Source of the DNA: Serilophus lunatus
Lineage: Eukaryota; Chordata; Aves; Passeriformes; Eurylaimidae
Assembly: GCA_013399895.1 (NCBI GenBank)
Contig: VXBA01004184.1
Coordinates: 415-64,414, forward strand
DNA: 64,000 nt
Reading direction: 5' to 3'
In this document: positions 11,901 through 23,759 of the stretch, in pieces
Layout of the letters: the number at the start of each line of letters is the position of its first letter
How positions within the stretch are numbered: the first letter of the stretch is position 1
Notes under the pieces: generated by a model
What the model was told of the DNA's origin: nothing
Database searches by the model: none
Seen by the model: the letters and a program-made list of their open reading frames with translations, nothing else
Made by a program: the position numbers and the translations under genes

Positions 11901-14900
11901 AGGCAGCGAAGGCTGATGTTGGGAACAGTTGTGGAGAGTGAAAAGATGTTTTCCCAGTGGGCTGGAGTCACATTCCATGACAACTGATGCGAGCAGGAAG
12001 AAGATTAATGTAGTGGAAATGTTACTGTGCACTCACTCTGCACATAAGCTGTCCTTTTCATCTGAGAGCTCACCGTAACGCTCTGCTGTGCCCTTTCCAG
12101 CTAAAGCTCAGCTGAAACTCCATCACAAAGATGCCAAACACTGTGGCCATGGCAGTGTTTAATCTCATACATTATATAGGCTTTTCTATGGAATATGCAC
12201 TCTCTGAATGCAAACCATGACTTCAGAGGCTCGGTGGATGCCATGGGAGTTTGTTTGCCTCCTCCTGGGCCATTCTAAACTGTGAATGTGCCTGTGCCAT
12301 GTATTATCTTTTGCTGTTAGATAGGATCCACAGTGGAAATGGCCATAAACACAGGAGAAGGTCAGTCCCTGTGCTGAGATCTGTCACTTACTAGCTAAGT
12401 TACTTTATCTTTTCTACTGCAGAGAAGCACCTCTAGATGGTGATTGTCTTTTTTATTTAAATTTTGTTGACCATAACTGGGAAACTATCATCCTCCCAGT
12501 GTAAGAGCAGAGATGCTCATGAATAGTGTTTGTGTGGTGTGGCATTGGATGTCACAGAGAGGACATGGACGAGTGACTAATGCAACAAACAGTAAGGATA
12601 GGTTTAAACAGAGGTCACTGTGGACACAGCAAATTCCTGGTTGATATTGCTGACACTATGTAGAAATGACAGAGTCATCACATTGCTAGGAAAGTGAATA
12701 TGCATTTTCAGCAATGGATATGGAAATTGCTCTGTAGCATCCAGGACTGGAGAGCACATTTGAGTGTACCCATGGCCACCTGGGAGGTTTAGCTGTGGAG
12801 CTCCCACGGTGTTGCTGAGTGACTGACTGTGTTTTCTCTTACTTTTTTTGTGAAACCACCATAGTATTTAGAGGCTGGAGAATTAACAACACCCGTGGAC
12901 CTAGGAGGATGATCCTTGAGAAATGCTGGAATAAGGGAAACAGAGAAGAAAATTACCCAACCAAACTGGGTATGCACTTGCCTGAACACACCAGCTGAGC
13001 CCCTGGTTTATGTGAGAGAAGCAGAGACAAACTGGGTAGCACAGACACTCCTGAGCAGTGGCAGCATCTGGACATCTTCAGACATCACTGCCTGCTCTTC
13101 ACGGAAGAGGCCAAGAGTTATGAAATCAGATACACCCAATTACACCCTGCCCTGGCAAATTCATGGCTGCAGTTGCTTGAATATGTGCTGGAAAACCAGA
13201 CTATAATCTAATGAAGTTGCAACAAAATTGCATTACCTGTACATTGAAGGTTATCCTATTTCTTCTAAAGTGGGTGTGAGAATTCCTGACAGTACATCAG
13301 TGTATACCCTACTTCTAATAATTGGTAAATGTAGGTAATAGGTTTGCAGCAGATATGTTGGATGCTTCAGGGGAAACTTCTGAGGCTGGAACTAGATGAT
13401 CTTTAAGGTCCTTTCCAACCCAACCCATTCTGTGACTCTGTGATTACTGAGCATTTCCTTGAAGCTCAGAACAGGGAGCAGTCATACAGTCCTGGCTTAA
13501 CATTATTTCATGGTTTCTCCTAATAATAAAAAACCCCAGTTGCTGGGAGAGGAAATACTGATGTTTATCAGGAAATAAATGGCTCAGAAATGTTACAAGA
13601 ACAATTTACGTCTTATTTTTAAGGAAGTTTTTCTATTCCTAATATTCAAGCCCTTGAATTATGCTTAAAAGCTTCTCGCTGCAATCATAATATCTACAAA
13701 CACATAACCTGCATCCACAACAAAGCATAGGCTTTCCTAAATATCCCACCCATTCAGTGCCTTGCCATAAAAGTAAGAGGAGAGCAAGTTGCCAACTGTG
13801 CATTACATGTCTGATGTAATGCTTGTCCGTGAGAGGAGTGCTCTGCTGCTGGCACACCTTGGGATTTCACTCCACAGAACAGATTGTACACTGATACAAC
13901 AGCCTTGAACCCAGTGGATCAGTTTGCAGCAGAGGGAGAGATGGGGAAGAGCAAAGCCCTGTGTGGGCAGAGGACCTGACTGCCATTACTGATGGCTTTC
14001 TGGAGGCTGCAGGCCTCTGACAAAGCTTACAGAGAGGTGAGAGGAGAGGGACAAAAAGAAATCGATTTTGAAATTTCACTTCTGAGAGGGCTTAGAAGAT
14101 GAATACTATTTAGGGCCTTGTGCTGTGCAAGGGAGAGAGCTCTGTGGCTCAAACATGCCTTCAAAATGCTCACAGCCACCTCTGTCCTCACAAGGGTGGA
14201 CTGTGTGATAAGACCAAAATTTAAATCTAAATTCAATTCCTCACTCACTGTTATGAACATAGAGGGCCGTAATCATAGAGGTCCTGTAATCACTACAAGG
14301 GTTTATTTTTTTAATTTCAAGTATCAGAATATTAAAGTAATTCATCCTGACTTATTTGCAAAGGCAGGCACAGTGAAGTGCTGCTGGGTTGTTGCTGGGT
14401 TCTAAGTGTTGCCTCCTCCTTCTCTGAGTTGTCTGTAACACTGTTTACAAGCTTCCAGGCTTGGGGACTTACTGTGTGAAGCAGGAAATGTTACAGTTTG
14501 AAGGAAGCGTGTTCTTTGGCGTTATTAATCTACACAGGTCATCTGTCAGTGAGAAAGAATTTTAAAACACTTCAGCACTACTGATCTTCACACTGATTTG
14601 TTTCTCCTTCTGCATCTTTTGTTGATGCTTAAATTGACAGTGACTGTGAAGATGGTATATTCTTCTCATTGAGAGTAGAAATGGAGGTCTTCTCAAATGT
14701 TATCTGCACAACAGAGTATCAGGAAGAGCCAGTGGAGGAGGGAGGGGACTGTGGTGTCTGGGTAGAAGGGCAGTGGAGCTGAGCCTGCAGGGCATGGCTG
14801 CTCCCTGCTGTCCTCCTGCAGGAGAGTGCTCTGCCAGACTCTGCCTCTCTAACTGCACATGCTAGAACACTTCACTTCTGAGCCTTGGGAGCACCTGGAA

Positions 14901-17900
14901 AAAATATTTGAGCTTCAGGAGAAAAAAAAACTAGTGTATCACAGCTGCTTTGTTTTCAGCTAGAAAAATCTTTAACGTGTTCTTTGGGTCAGTGGCTGCT
15001 GTTGTTCAAATCCCACGGACATGTATGCAGCGGCAGAGCACAAGGAATCTGTGCAAGGTATCTCCAGCACTTCGGAGAAGCAAATCCTCCAGGGAATCAC
15101 AGTACCCCAGCACACAGGAAAAGTGTTGCCTGTGGATTCAGAGCCAGCACATGGGCTGTGGCCCTCCTTGTACGTGTATCTTGTGTTCATGTAGATACCA
15201 GATCTTCCACTGCCCACAGCTATTGCTGCTGATGGAGGTGTTCTTCCTTCAGCTCTGAGAATCAGCACCTACAGCAGGGGTACCTGCAGCAGAGATGAAC
15301 TAAATATGAGCAGCAGCAGCAAGCATGTCAAATGGGCAGAGCTCCTGTTACTGTTCAAGTGGAGAAATACAAAAACATCCCACAGTTGCATTTTCACTGG
15401 GATTGAGGTCAAATGAAGCAAAAGAAGCCAATTCTTTGGTTTTCCTGAGAGTGGGTGGATTGATCCTGTTCCCAAAGGTGTTGCTGTCTTTGATCACCTG
15501 GCCTGCACATTTTCTTGCAGGCTCCTCAGGGCTCAGCTGTCTCAAGATCCATTTCTCTTACCTGGCATCTAAGGTGTTTCAGTGCTTAAGTTGTCATGCT
15601 TCCTGCCTTTGGGAACGTGTTTGTCTCACAAGCCCAGTTCAGTCTCAGTTTATTGTGGCTAAGCACTGCAGCACCATTCACCCTGTCTAGATTAGTGCCA
15701 AACAACCATTGCAATTACCCTTTCCTCTTCCTGCCTGCAGTGGAAGGGAATTGCTGGAAAACAGTGCTGTTTTCCCCGAGTTTCCTCTGCCCAAAATGTA
15801 TGAAGCTATTACCCCAACATTAGAAACTCTTGGACTTGCTGATCGACATATTGAAATTTGTATGTAACATATCAAATGCCTTGTTGCACCATTTTTCCTT
15901 TCCATAAGATTTGGTGGACCAAGGGGGTAGAGGTTGATGGAAACTATGCCAAGATATTGGCTTGTCTTGCCCTGTCTGTGATTACTGCTTATGGTAGATT
16001 TACACTGATGTAACTCAACCCAGGGCAGGGGTCTGTGCAGAAAAGCAGAATATTGAGCCCTTGCACTTAATCTAATCTAATCACTGGTCAGTGACTTCAG
16101 ATTCGCTTGTCAAGGAGATAATAGAAGAGTAGCCTGTCCATGAATTAAGAGGGAAAAAAGCCCAAAACGAAGCATGCTGTGATATAGTGACACAAAAGAT
16201 GGAATCAATTATATTTGCATTCTGACAAGTCGTGGGAGAGGACACAGCCAAGCTTGTCAATGACTCTGACTAATGACTTTCTAGCCCCCGTGCTCACAAA
16301 ATAGTTTATCTGTTTCCAGCGAGCATTTTTAGATTTTCATGTGCAGACTACAGCTATTCCAAACCCTGGTAGCAGAATAGTTGTCTCCTGCAGGTTTCAT
16401 GGGTGCAATGGGAAATCACTGCTTATGTGTCACTTTCAGTGAGACAGCTACTTCTGATGGGGATTTGGGATTTAAACCACATTTGACCAGTTGGTTTACC
16501 CAAGCAGGTAGGTACTGGGCATCTCCACAATCTATGCCTTGGGCTGTGCAAACTGCTGAAACACAAGAATGGCCAGGGAGAGCTCTTGATTCTTCAGGAC
16601 ATCCAAGAACTCAGCGTGAACCTGACACTGGCTATCAAGTAGTTGTGCTAGAAGAAATCCCAAATTACTGTTTTTTGGTAGCCCATTAATTGTTTGCTTC
16701 ACTGAAGTTGTCACTGAGATTCTTGTCTACATCCACAGTTTCTGCTGGCTAGAATGATTTTGTAGAAGTAATATCATAGACACGACTGAGCTTTTCAAAC
16801 CAGCCACAGGGCTTTTGATGGAGGATGAATCCAGTCTTCCTGTGCTGCCTAGTTTCATGTCCTAGAGGGCTTGCCCTGCTGCAAGCAGCTGCCTGTGTGC
16901 TTCACTATGAGCACTGAAACATGTTGTCCTGACAGCCTCTAACCCTGCTTGGGCTCCTGGGCCCTCTGAGGGCACCAGGCTCTGCACAGTAAGAGGTAGT
17001 GCTTGGATTTACTTATCCACTTCTCACAGCTTGCTCAGACTGGTTGCCAGCTGTCCCTCAGGCTGTTTCACTTCTGTAATTTCTGGACCCTTATAAATTC
17101 TGTCATTCTGTCATTCTTCTAAAGTGATCTAAGGGATTACACTTTCCCTGCTGTGGCATGTAGCATGGATGAGATCCTGTGTACTCATCTGGAGCTACAT
17201 ACTCAGCTGCAGGGGAAGTACCACACTCTCAAGGGTCTGCTAACAAAACCAAGGCCATTATAAAGCATCCCTGCTCTCTGCAGCATACCCCAGTCAGCAG
17301 TGGTTCCTGTCAGGAACAGAATCAGACAATGGGAGACAAAGCCAGCTCGTGCCATCCCACTGGGGCACTGTGGTGAAGCCCCGGTGCAGAAACCTGAGGA
17401 AGGAGAGATGAACCCTTGTACCCACCTGTCTGTCAGTGCACAACTGCATCATGCTTATGTCTCCCCCCAGGAAAGCAGCAGCCTTTGCTATTGCCTAGGC
17501 CCTGCATTGTCCTACATAGAGGAGGTATGAAACCAGTGTCAAAGCAGAAAGTCTCATCAGAAATGAGATAATTAATACTAAAGTTCAATGTGTTTGGAAA
17601 CCTAGATTTTCTAATAACTGTTTTCAGAATTCAGATTTAGGCTCAATAGTGCACTGTAGTATATTCCAGCTCCTCTGCTACTCATTTGAAATTGGCTCAG
17701 AGCAAACCTTTCTCTCTGGCCATTCCCTGCTATCCTGAAATGAGACATGGGAGGGAAAATGGATCTTCTTTTAGTGGTGACAAGGAAATAAGGTTCAAGA
17801 AAACTGTGATCTTGAAGGAAGAGAGTGGGCTCTATCAGCTGCTTGCAAGCAGCACAGGAGAGAGCCCGGTCTGATTTCCAGGAGTTTAAGCATCCCCGCA

Positions 17901-20098
17901 TATCTCCTGTGATGACAATCAGGTCAGAAATCAGAGCATGAAAATACAAATGTCAAGCGAAAGGATATGATTCTTCATGCCTGGCTGAAACCAAACACAC
18001 TGATCTCCCAGTACAATTATACTCCTGTAAGTGGTGTAGATAATCTCAGTTACAGGGAGCTACTCATGGCAGGAGCTAGAAACACAATTAAAGGCTTACA
18101 GAGTGTTGCCTATAATTTGGGATCCTCTAAAAGCACAAGCGTCTGTTGTTCAATTCCTTATATCTTTAGCTGGCATGTGAAGCCAGCTGTTCCTTTTTTT
18201 CTCCCCCCCCCTCCCTCTTACACACAGGGATTTTGCTGCTTCTGCACCTTGCTTCTGTGGGGGAGCCTGGGCAGCAGCACAACCAGCCAGGAGCAGCCTG
18301 TGTCAGAAATGGGCGCAGCAATGGGGATGGCAATGGGGAGGCTGCCTGGACCAAAGTGGAGGCAGGAGAGAGGCTCTGGGGCTCCTGCCCCTTAACCTCC
18401 CCCTCCCTCCTGGCTTCCAAAATGACCCCAGGTGCATCCACAGCACCATCCAGTTTTGACTTTCCCTCTTCATGGAAGATCTTCAAGGAAGGATAACTCA
18501 GATCCAGACAGCGTGTGTGTCTGGCAAACCAGGTATGACAGCAGTGTCAGAGGCTAAGCCTCAGACTGGAACCTTGTTACACATGTTGGGACTTCAGGAC
18601 CCTGTCCCACAAAGTCATGGAATCAATATAACACATCACATGCTCAGACTTAGCACAAACTGCAGAAAAATGCCTCTTTCCCTTCTGAGAATAATTTCAT
18701 ATCCTTTTCCCATATTTTGGCATTCCTGTGGGATCAGACACCCCAGGAAAGGCAGCTGCTTTAGAATTATCACTCATCTGACAGGGAGTGCAACAGCCCC
18801 TGCCACCACCCTGTCCCCTCTCCATGCCACTGTGGTCCTTGGTGACCAGCTCACATCACTGTAGGGACTGGTCCATGGTGCTGCAGGAGCGGCAGCTGTT
18901 CCCAGCAAAGGGTGACCAAAGAGGACTGACTTGGTTTTCACGGGGAGCAAAAGGCATTTGGAATGAGGCAAAAAGCTAAGGAAGTATGAGGATTAATTTA
19001 AGCATCTCTATTGATTTGATTTAATCCTGCCCAAAGTCCTCAAACACTAATAAGCTTAAATTAACTGTTTACATCTGCAAATGTGGCTCACAGAGTGATT
19101 TTTATCTAAATCCCTCTTATCTTTCAGGTGCTTACTGTACGAGCTGAGCCAAAGCCAGGTCTGGTACACTGATGGAGCTGGTGCCCAGCCTGAGCTGGGC
19201 TCCTGGGCACAGGGGCCCAGTGTGGAGCTGTAGAGGGGGTTGAATGATCCCTTCTGTGCTGGGGGAGAGTCCTTGTCTGTCCACAGACTGATGCCCAATA
19301 GGGAAGCTGCCACACTTCCAGAATTGCTGTGCCGTGAGCAGGCAGCGATGGTACCTCACTCCCCAGCTAAAGACAGATATTCTTCACGAGAGAAAATAAA
19401 CCCTCTGCATTAGCGTTTCCAGGTGCCTGATGGTGCTGACCTGATGGCATTCAGATGGGTGGGTTAGCCGTATTAAAGCCAAATATCCTTTATCTTGGAA
19501 TAAAAGCCTATGGTCATTTATGGATTGGACTTGCTTTGTGTGCAAGGGGTAAGCTTCATGCCACGGGACTGCCTTACAATTTCTATTTGCTAAACTCCAT
19601 CTTCCTGCTTTGCCTGATTCTGCCAGCAGCTGGACTATATATGAATTATTTTTTTTAGCAGCCTTTTTTGCAGGGTTCACTTCTATGCTTTCAGAGAAGA
19701 AGCACTGATCTTCAGAAGTCACAGTTCCCACACTTTCCACTGATGATGCAGCCACTGGACCTGCAGGTGATAATCACCTCTCAGTAGGATTCCTACAGAT
19801 TTAAATCCTAGGACCAATCTCATCAAGCTAGGTAAGTCTTTCCTAGTTTTAATTACAGGTAATTTGAAGTATCTTGAGTGGTCTGGCAAACTTCCCTCAT
19901 CCGTGACACTGACAGTGTCACAGGGACCTCCAGCTGTTCACACTTGAGTGTGACTTTCAAAACCCTGGTAGACAGGAGCCTGTTTCCAAGGGTGGCAGCA
20001 CATCTGACAGCAGAGGAGTTTAAAGGTGGAAAATGGTCATCACTGGCTTCTGCTTGACTTGGGGTCACAGTAAAAAGGCAGCTGAGGAACTGACTTAC
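8975..20098 (-). other. TMT opsin intron 2
   Basis: An intron of about 11.1 kb between exons 2 and 3. A CR1 3' end lies at 13385-13445 on the plus strand. Otherwise I see no gene, RNA or long repeat; the open frames inside are short, occur on both strands and lack domain character. Confidence 0.6.
13385..13445 (+). repeat. CR1 LINE 3' end, short fragment
   Basis: The sequence CTGGAACTAGATGATCTTTA, then AGGTCCTTTCCAACCC, ends in ATTCTGTGACTCTGTG-like octamers, the hallmark of CR1 3' termini in plus orientation. It lies within the large opsin intron. Confidence 0.75.
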
Positions 20099-20427
20099 CT
20101 GCCTTACAGCACAGAGCAGCTTCCCATATGAATAAACAATGATGCCAAAAGGGATTACGAGGCAAAAGATGAAAAGACACACGATGTAGGAAGCATTGTT
20201 AGCATCCTTGGAATGCCAGTTGACAGAGCATGTTATCCCAGGTCCTTCTGGCCCATAGCTGCTCCAGCCAAAAAGGGGTGGAGCAGTCCAGACCAAGGAG
20301 TATGTCCAGGACAGGATGATGCCCGTCCATGTTTTCCTGTAGTTTGTGGTGTCAGCCTCGGTGGTTCTTGTCATGGTGCGGTAACGCTCATATGAAAGTA
20401 CAGCCAGGGAGATGAGTGAGATGATGC
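20099..20427 (-). CDS. TMTOPS: TMT opsin, exon 2 (TM3 to TM5)
   Basis: A 329-base exon between acceptor TTGATACAG and donor CAG/GTAAGT. The first two bases complete a glycine codon begun in exon 1, and the exon ends in phase 0. It encodes TM3 with a YERY motif in place of DRY, loop 2, TM4 (WTYSLVWTAPPLFGW), extracellular loop 2 with PEGPGITC, and TM5. Glu167 lies six residues before Cys173, the spacing of Glu181 to Cys187 in bovine rhodopsin. Cys173 can form the conserved disulfide with Cys96. Residues MTRTTEADTTNYRKTW after YERY are highly typical of TMT opsins, the non-visual photopigments of vertebrate brain and retina that are lost in placental mammals. A glycosylation sequon (NAS) sits at the end of loop 2. 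Confidence 0.9.
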
Positions 20428-20520
20428 CTGTATCAAATCAGACATTTTGTATTAGCACAAAGGGCTGAATGAAGGCTTGGATCTATCCCCAGAAGCAACA
20501 TTTCAAGCTACAGACCAGAC

Positions 20521-20543
20521 TGGCAGTGGCAGTGGCAGTGGCA
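20521..20543. repeat. Short GGCAGT hexamer repeat
   Basis: Just over three tandem copies of GGCAGT (TGGCAGTGGCAGTGGCAGTG) inside opsin intron 1. Confidence 0.6.
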
Positions 20544-20696
20544 TTGGAGACTTAGGGGTCAAAGACCAGAGCTGGAGGTGTCCCCCTAAGACTGAGAGGT
20601 GCCGAGAGCCTGACCTCACTCACCAAAAGCTGGGAGTAATTAAACATGTGTCCAGCCAGAGCTAGTCTGTTATAAATGCACAGCTGTCTGAATGGA

Positions 20697-20729
20697 TGTG
20701 TGTGTATGTGTGTGGTGTGTGTGTTTGTG
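20697..20729. repeat. GT-rich dinucleotide microsatellite
   Basis: An imperfect run of GT dinucleotides interrupted by TATG and GG, about 33 bases long, in opsin intron 1. Confidence 0.65.
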
Positions 20730-22611
20730 ACCTGCAGCAAAATCCTGGCTTCTCCATCAGGTTTGATGTTTGCTGCACCTGCAAAATTGAAGATTAATAG
20801 CTAGATTTGTCCAGACTGCAGAGCTTATCTGGCTTCACAGGCTTCCTTAAGCACCACTGCTTCTACTTGAAATTATGACGTTGCCTCTTTGCTTCCTAGG
20901 ATTTATGCTTTCTTCCAGATCTCTTTTTCTTTCTCCCTGCAGGGAAGGTGTGTGAGGAACAATAAATATCCAATGCATGTCTGCTGTTCTCTCCACACAA
21001 CCTTCCCCACCACTTTCCATACACACATGGACACGCAGAAGCACATGTAGATAGTGAAGGAAGCAGAAGAAAGCTACGGTGTCGTTGCCCTCTCCCTAGC
21101 TGTTACGGTCCCCAGGCACTTCTTGGGTGTTTCCATGCAACCATATGAGTGCAGGAGACCTACGCCAAACCCTCCTGGCCCTGGGCAGTGTTGGACCTTG
21201 AGAACATGGCATTTGTACAACAAATGTATGTGAGGAAGTGCAGACACTGCAGAGGAACAGAAGTGACTTTAGGTATAACATTTTGGGGGTTAGAAAGAAA
21301 AGACAATTCTTTGATAGTGGGAAGAGAATGTGTGTAACTGGAGGAACCTGCTTAAATAAAGAAGGAGCCAGGAGAGCACTCACAGGGAAATCAGAAAGTC
21401 AAAGATCTAGGTCTCTCAGTGGCAGGCAACATTTGAAAGAGCATGAGAAATAGGGGAATGTTGCTGCTAAAGTTTGATATCTAAATTGATTCCAAGGGCA
21501 GGAATTGCAGCTCATTAAAGCATGGGGACATCTTTAACAGCAAAACTCCACATGTTCTGTACAGGGCAAGGCACCTCTTCTGAAATGCAGAAAAAGAGAG
21601 GTGTCCCTCTTTCAGCTCCAGAGTGCAGCACTGAATCCTTCTTGGGTAAGTGCAGCCCCATAGAGTTTTCATAAGGATTTAATGCTTTGCATAATAAAGA
21701 ACTGTAATTTAAACCCATGTCGTGAAGCCTGCTGTGCCAACAAGTGCCCTAGTGTGCCTCAGCATGGCTGTGGGGAACAGGCAGCTCATGAGCTCTTGCA
21801 GAGACATTTATGGGGCTCCTGCAATTGGGGTGCTGTCAGCAGACACAAATGGGGTGGTCAAACCACTCAGCAGCAAATCAAAGACTTCTGAATGCAGTAG
21901 TGCTGCAGGGGAGGTAATTTCTAATGCTGATATAAGAGTTTGTCATTTCCTTCCATGCACACCTTCCAGGCTTCACTCTGGAAGTGATGCTGGCAGGTAC
22001 AACTGAATACTGCTGGAGCTGCTGGTTGAAGCTGACACACTCTGGTTAAACTTTCCTTGGCAAGTAAAGGCTTTACATATGTAGAGCTATACTTTATTCC
22101 GTATAACTTTATGAGGGAGACAGGTGCGGTTCAAGGCAAACATCTGAACAACTGCTGCAAATGTACCTTTCAAGTGTGCAGAAGCAGTGTGAGTGCCTCC
22201 TAAAGCAGTGGTGTGCAGGCTGGATGCCTTGCTAAGCTGTGTTCCCCACAGCCTCCTTGCCACTTCCACTGCACCGGGGGGTCTCCCTCTGTGTGCCTGG
22301 CTGCCCTTTCCTCCTGACCGCCCTGCCAAGCTCTGCAAACACTTTTGCCTTGCCTTGAATCTCATCAGTCCCTGGACCCGGAGCTCTGGACTCGCTCCCG
22401 CGTGCCAGGCTGTCCCTGGGTCCCTCCGCGCTGGCCTCACAAGTGCCCTGCGTGACATTCTTGGGGCTGCGCCCACCTCGCTCCCGCTGCCCTCAGTGTC
22501 TGTCCCATCCAGCCCTGCCCACTCCCGCAGAGGAGCGAAGGGTCAGGGCTGGAAGCCACCAGATTTCACAGAAATCACGGCTTTGGAGGGTCACAGCTGC
22601 CTGCTGTGAGA

Positions 22612-22720
22612 TGTGGCGCTTGGGACATGGTTTAGTGGTGGGTTTGGCAGTGCTGGGTTAACGGTTGAGCTCGATGATCGCAAAGGTCTTTTCTAACCTA
22701 AACGATGCTTCGATTCTATG
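22612..22720 (+). repeat. CR1 LINE 3' end
   Basis: A plus-strand CR1 terminus. It contains GGGACATGGTTTAGTGG and GGCAGTGCTGGGTTAACGG, followed by the AAAGGTCTTTTCTAACCTAAACGATGCTTCGATTCTATG-like end (quoted only in part here as a description of its order). About 110 bases long, fairly well preserved, lying just outside the GC-rich opsin exon 1 region. Confidence 0.85.
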
Positions 22721-22999
22721 CTCCGTTTTCATCCTTTAAAGTCTGTGGAGCTCTCCAGTAACCTCTGTAAACACACGCTTTCCAGCCTGAATGAGGACTC
22801 ACACTTAACGCTGCCTGTTGGCTCACGGGCTTTTTACAGAAAAACAATCACGAAGGCTGGGAAAGTTTAACCCCATGCCTGTGCTCTTGGTGTGCCCGGA
22901 GTCCCGCACCCCGTCCCTCATCCCCCAACCCTCCTCTCTCCTGCCTAAGCGCACTTGGACACGTCCCCAACATACATCTATCTGCCGGTTTGGGACTTT

Positions 23000-23720
23000 C
23001 TCCATCCACTGCCGGGGCTATCCCGTCTCCTTCCCACGCTTCCCATCCCCGAGCTGCCGGGGCTGTCCCGTCCTCTTCCCCGGAGCTGCGGCAGCTGTCC
23101 CGTCCACACGCCCTCCCGGCTGCCGGCCTCAACCGTGTCCTGCCCTCCGCACACCCCGCAGTACCCCTGTTTCCCGGCCGCCCCCCGGCCCGGTGCGAGT
23201 CCCACTCACCGCAGAGGGCGGTGGCGAAGCCGTGCCAGGCGCAGGCGGCCCCCGGGGCGGCGGCGGTGCCCGCGGCCAGCCCGAGCGGGGTGCCCAGGGC
23301 ACAGCCCAGCAGGTCGCTGAGCGCGATGTTGAGCAGCAGCAGGTTGATAGGGGAGCGCAGCGCCCGGAACCGCCAGAAGAGCAGCAGCACGAGCAGGTTG
23401 CTGCAGAAGCCCAGGCTGCCCACAGCTCCCAGGCACACGACAGCCGCCAGCCGCCCCGCGGGGCTCAGGCACCGGCCCGCCTCGTCCCGGCCACCCCCGC
23501 AGCCGCCAGTGCCGTCGGGCATCGGCATCCCCGGGCCGGCAGCGCCCGCCGGTCCCTCCGCCCGGCCCGTCACAGCGCGGGGAAGGAGCGCAGGGTCCGC
23601 GCCCGCTGCGCTCCGCCCCGTGCCCGTCACGGGCTGCTCCGCTCCCCCCGCCCGGGCGGCTGAGGCCGGGCCGAACTCATCGCAGGGCTGCGGGCAGAGA
23701 CCCCCACGGGGCTGGGGCCG
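23000..23720. promoter_or_regulatory. CpG-rich island over the opsin first exon
   Basis: By eye this stretch is far richer in G, C and CpG dinucleotides than the surrounding AT-rich sequence. It covers the first coding exon and the sequence upstream of it on the minus strand. Such islands commonly mark promoters in birds, so the opsin transcription start is probably inside it or just upstream. I saw no clear TATA box. The edges are approximate and no methylation or transcription data are available. Confidence 0.6.
23210..23528 (-). CDS. TMTOPS: TMT opsin, exon 1 (N-terminus, TM1, TM2, start of TM3)
   Basis: First coding exon, ending at donor G/GTGAGT with one base of a glycine codon. It encodes a short Gly-rich extracellular N-terminus, TM1 (AAVVCLGAVGSLGFCSNLLVLLLF), TM2 (NLLLLNIALSDLL) and the start of TM3 with Cys96, the partner for the loop 2 disulfide. 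The residue aligned with rhodopsin counterion Glu113 is His99, so Glu167 is the likely counterion. I chose the ATG at 23528 because the sequence upstream is GC-rich and unlike an opsin N-terminus. A second ATG lies two codons later at 23522, and the frame stays open to an ATG at 23753, so the exact start is uncertain. Alanine and glycine codon bias reflects the CpG island. Confidence 0.82.
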
Positions 23721-23759
23721 GTCTGCGGGAGCTCCCTCTAAACAAGGCGTCACAGCTCC

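Larger units (their letters stand above)
20428..23209 (-). other. TMT opsin intron 1
   Basis: An intron of 2.78 kb with donor GTGAGT and acceptor TTGATACAG. It contains small GT-rich and GGCAGT repeats near 20.5-20.7 kb and a CR1 3' end at 22612-22720. GC content rises sharply from about 22.2 kb toward exon 1. Confidence 0.65.
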
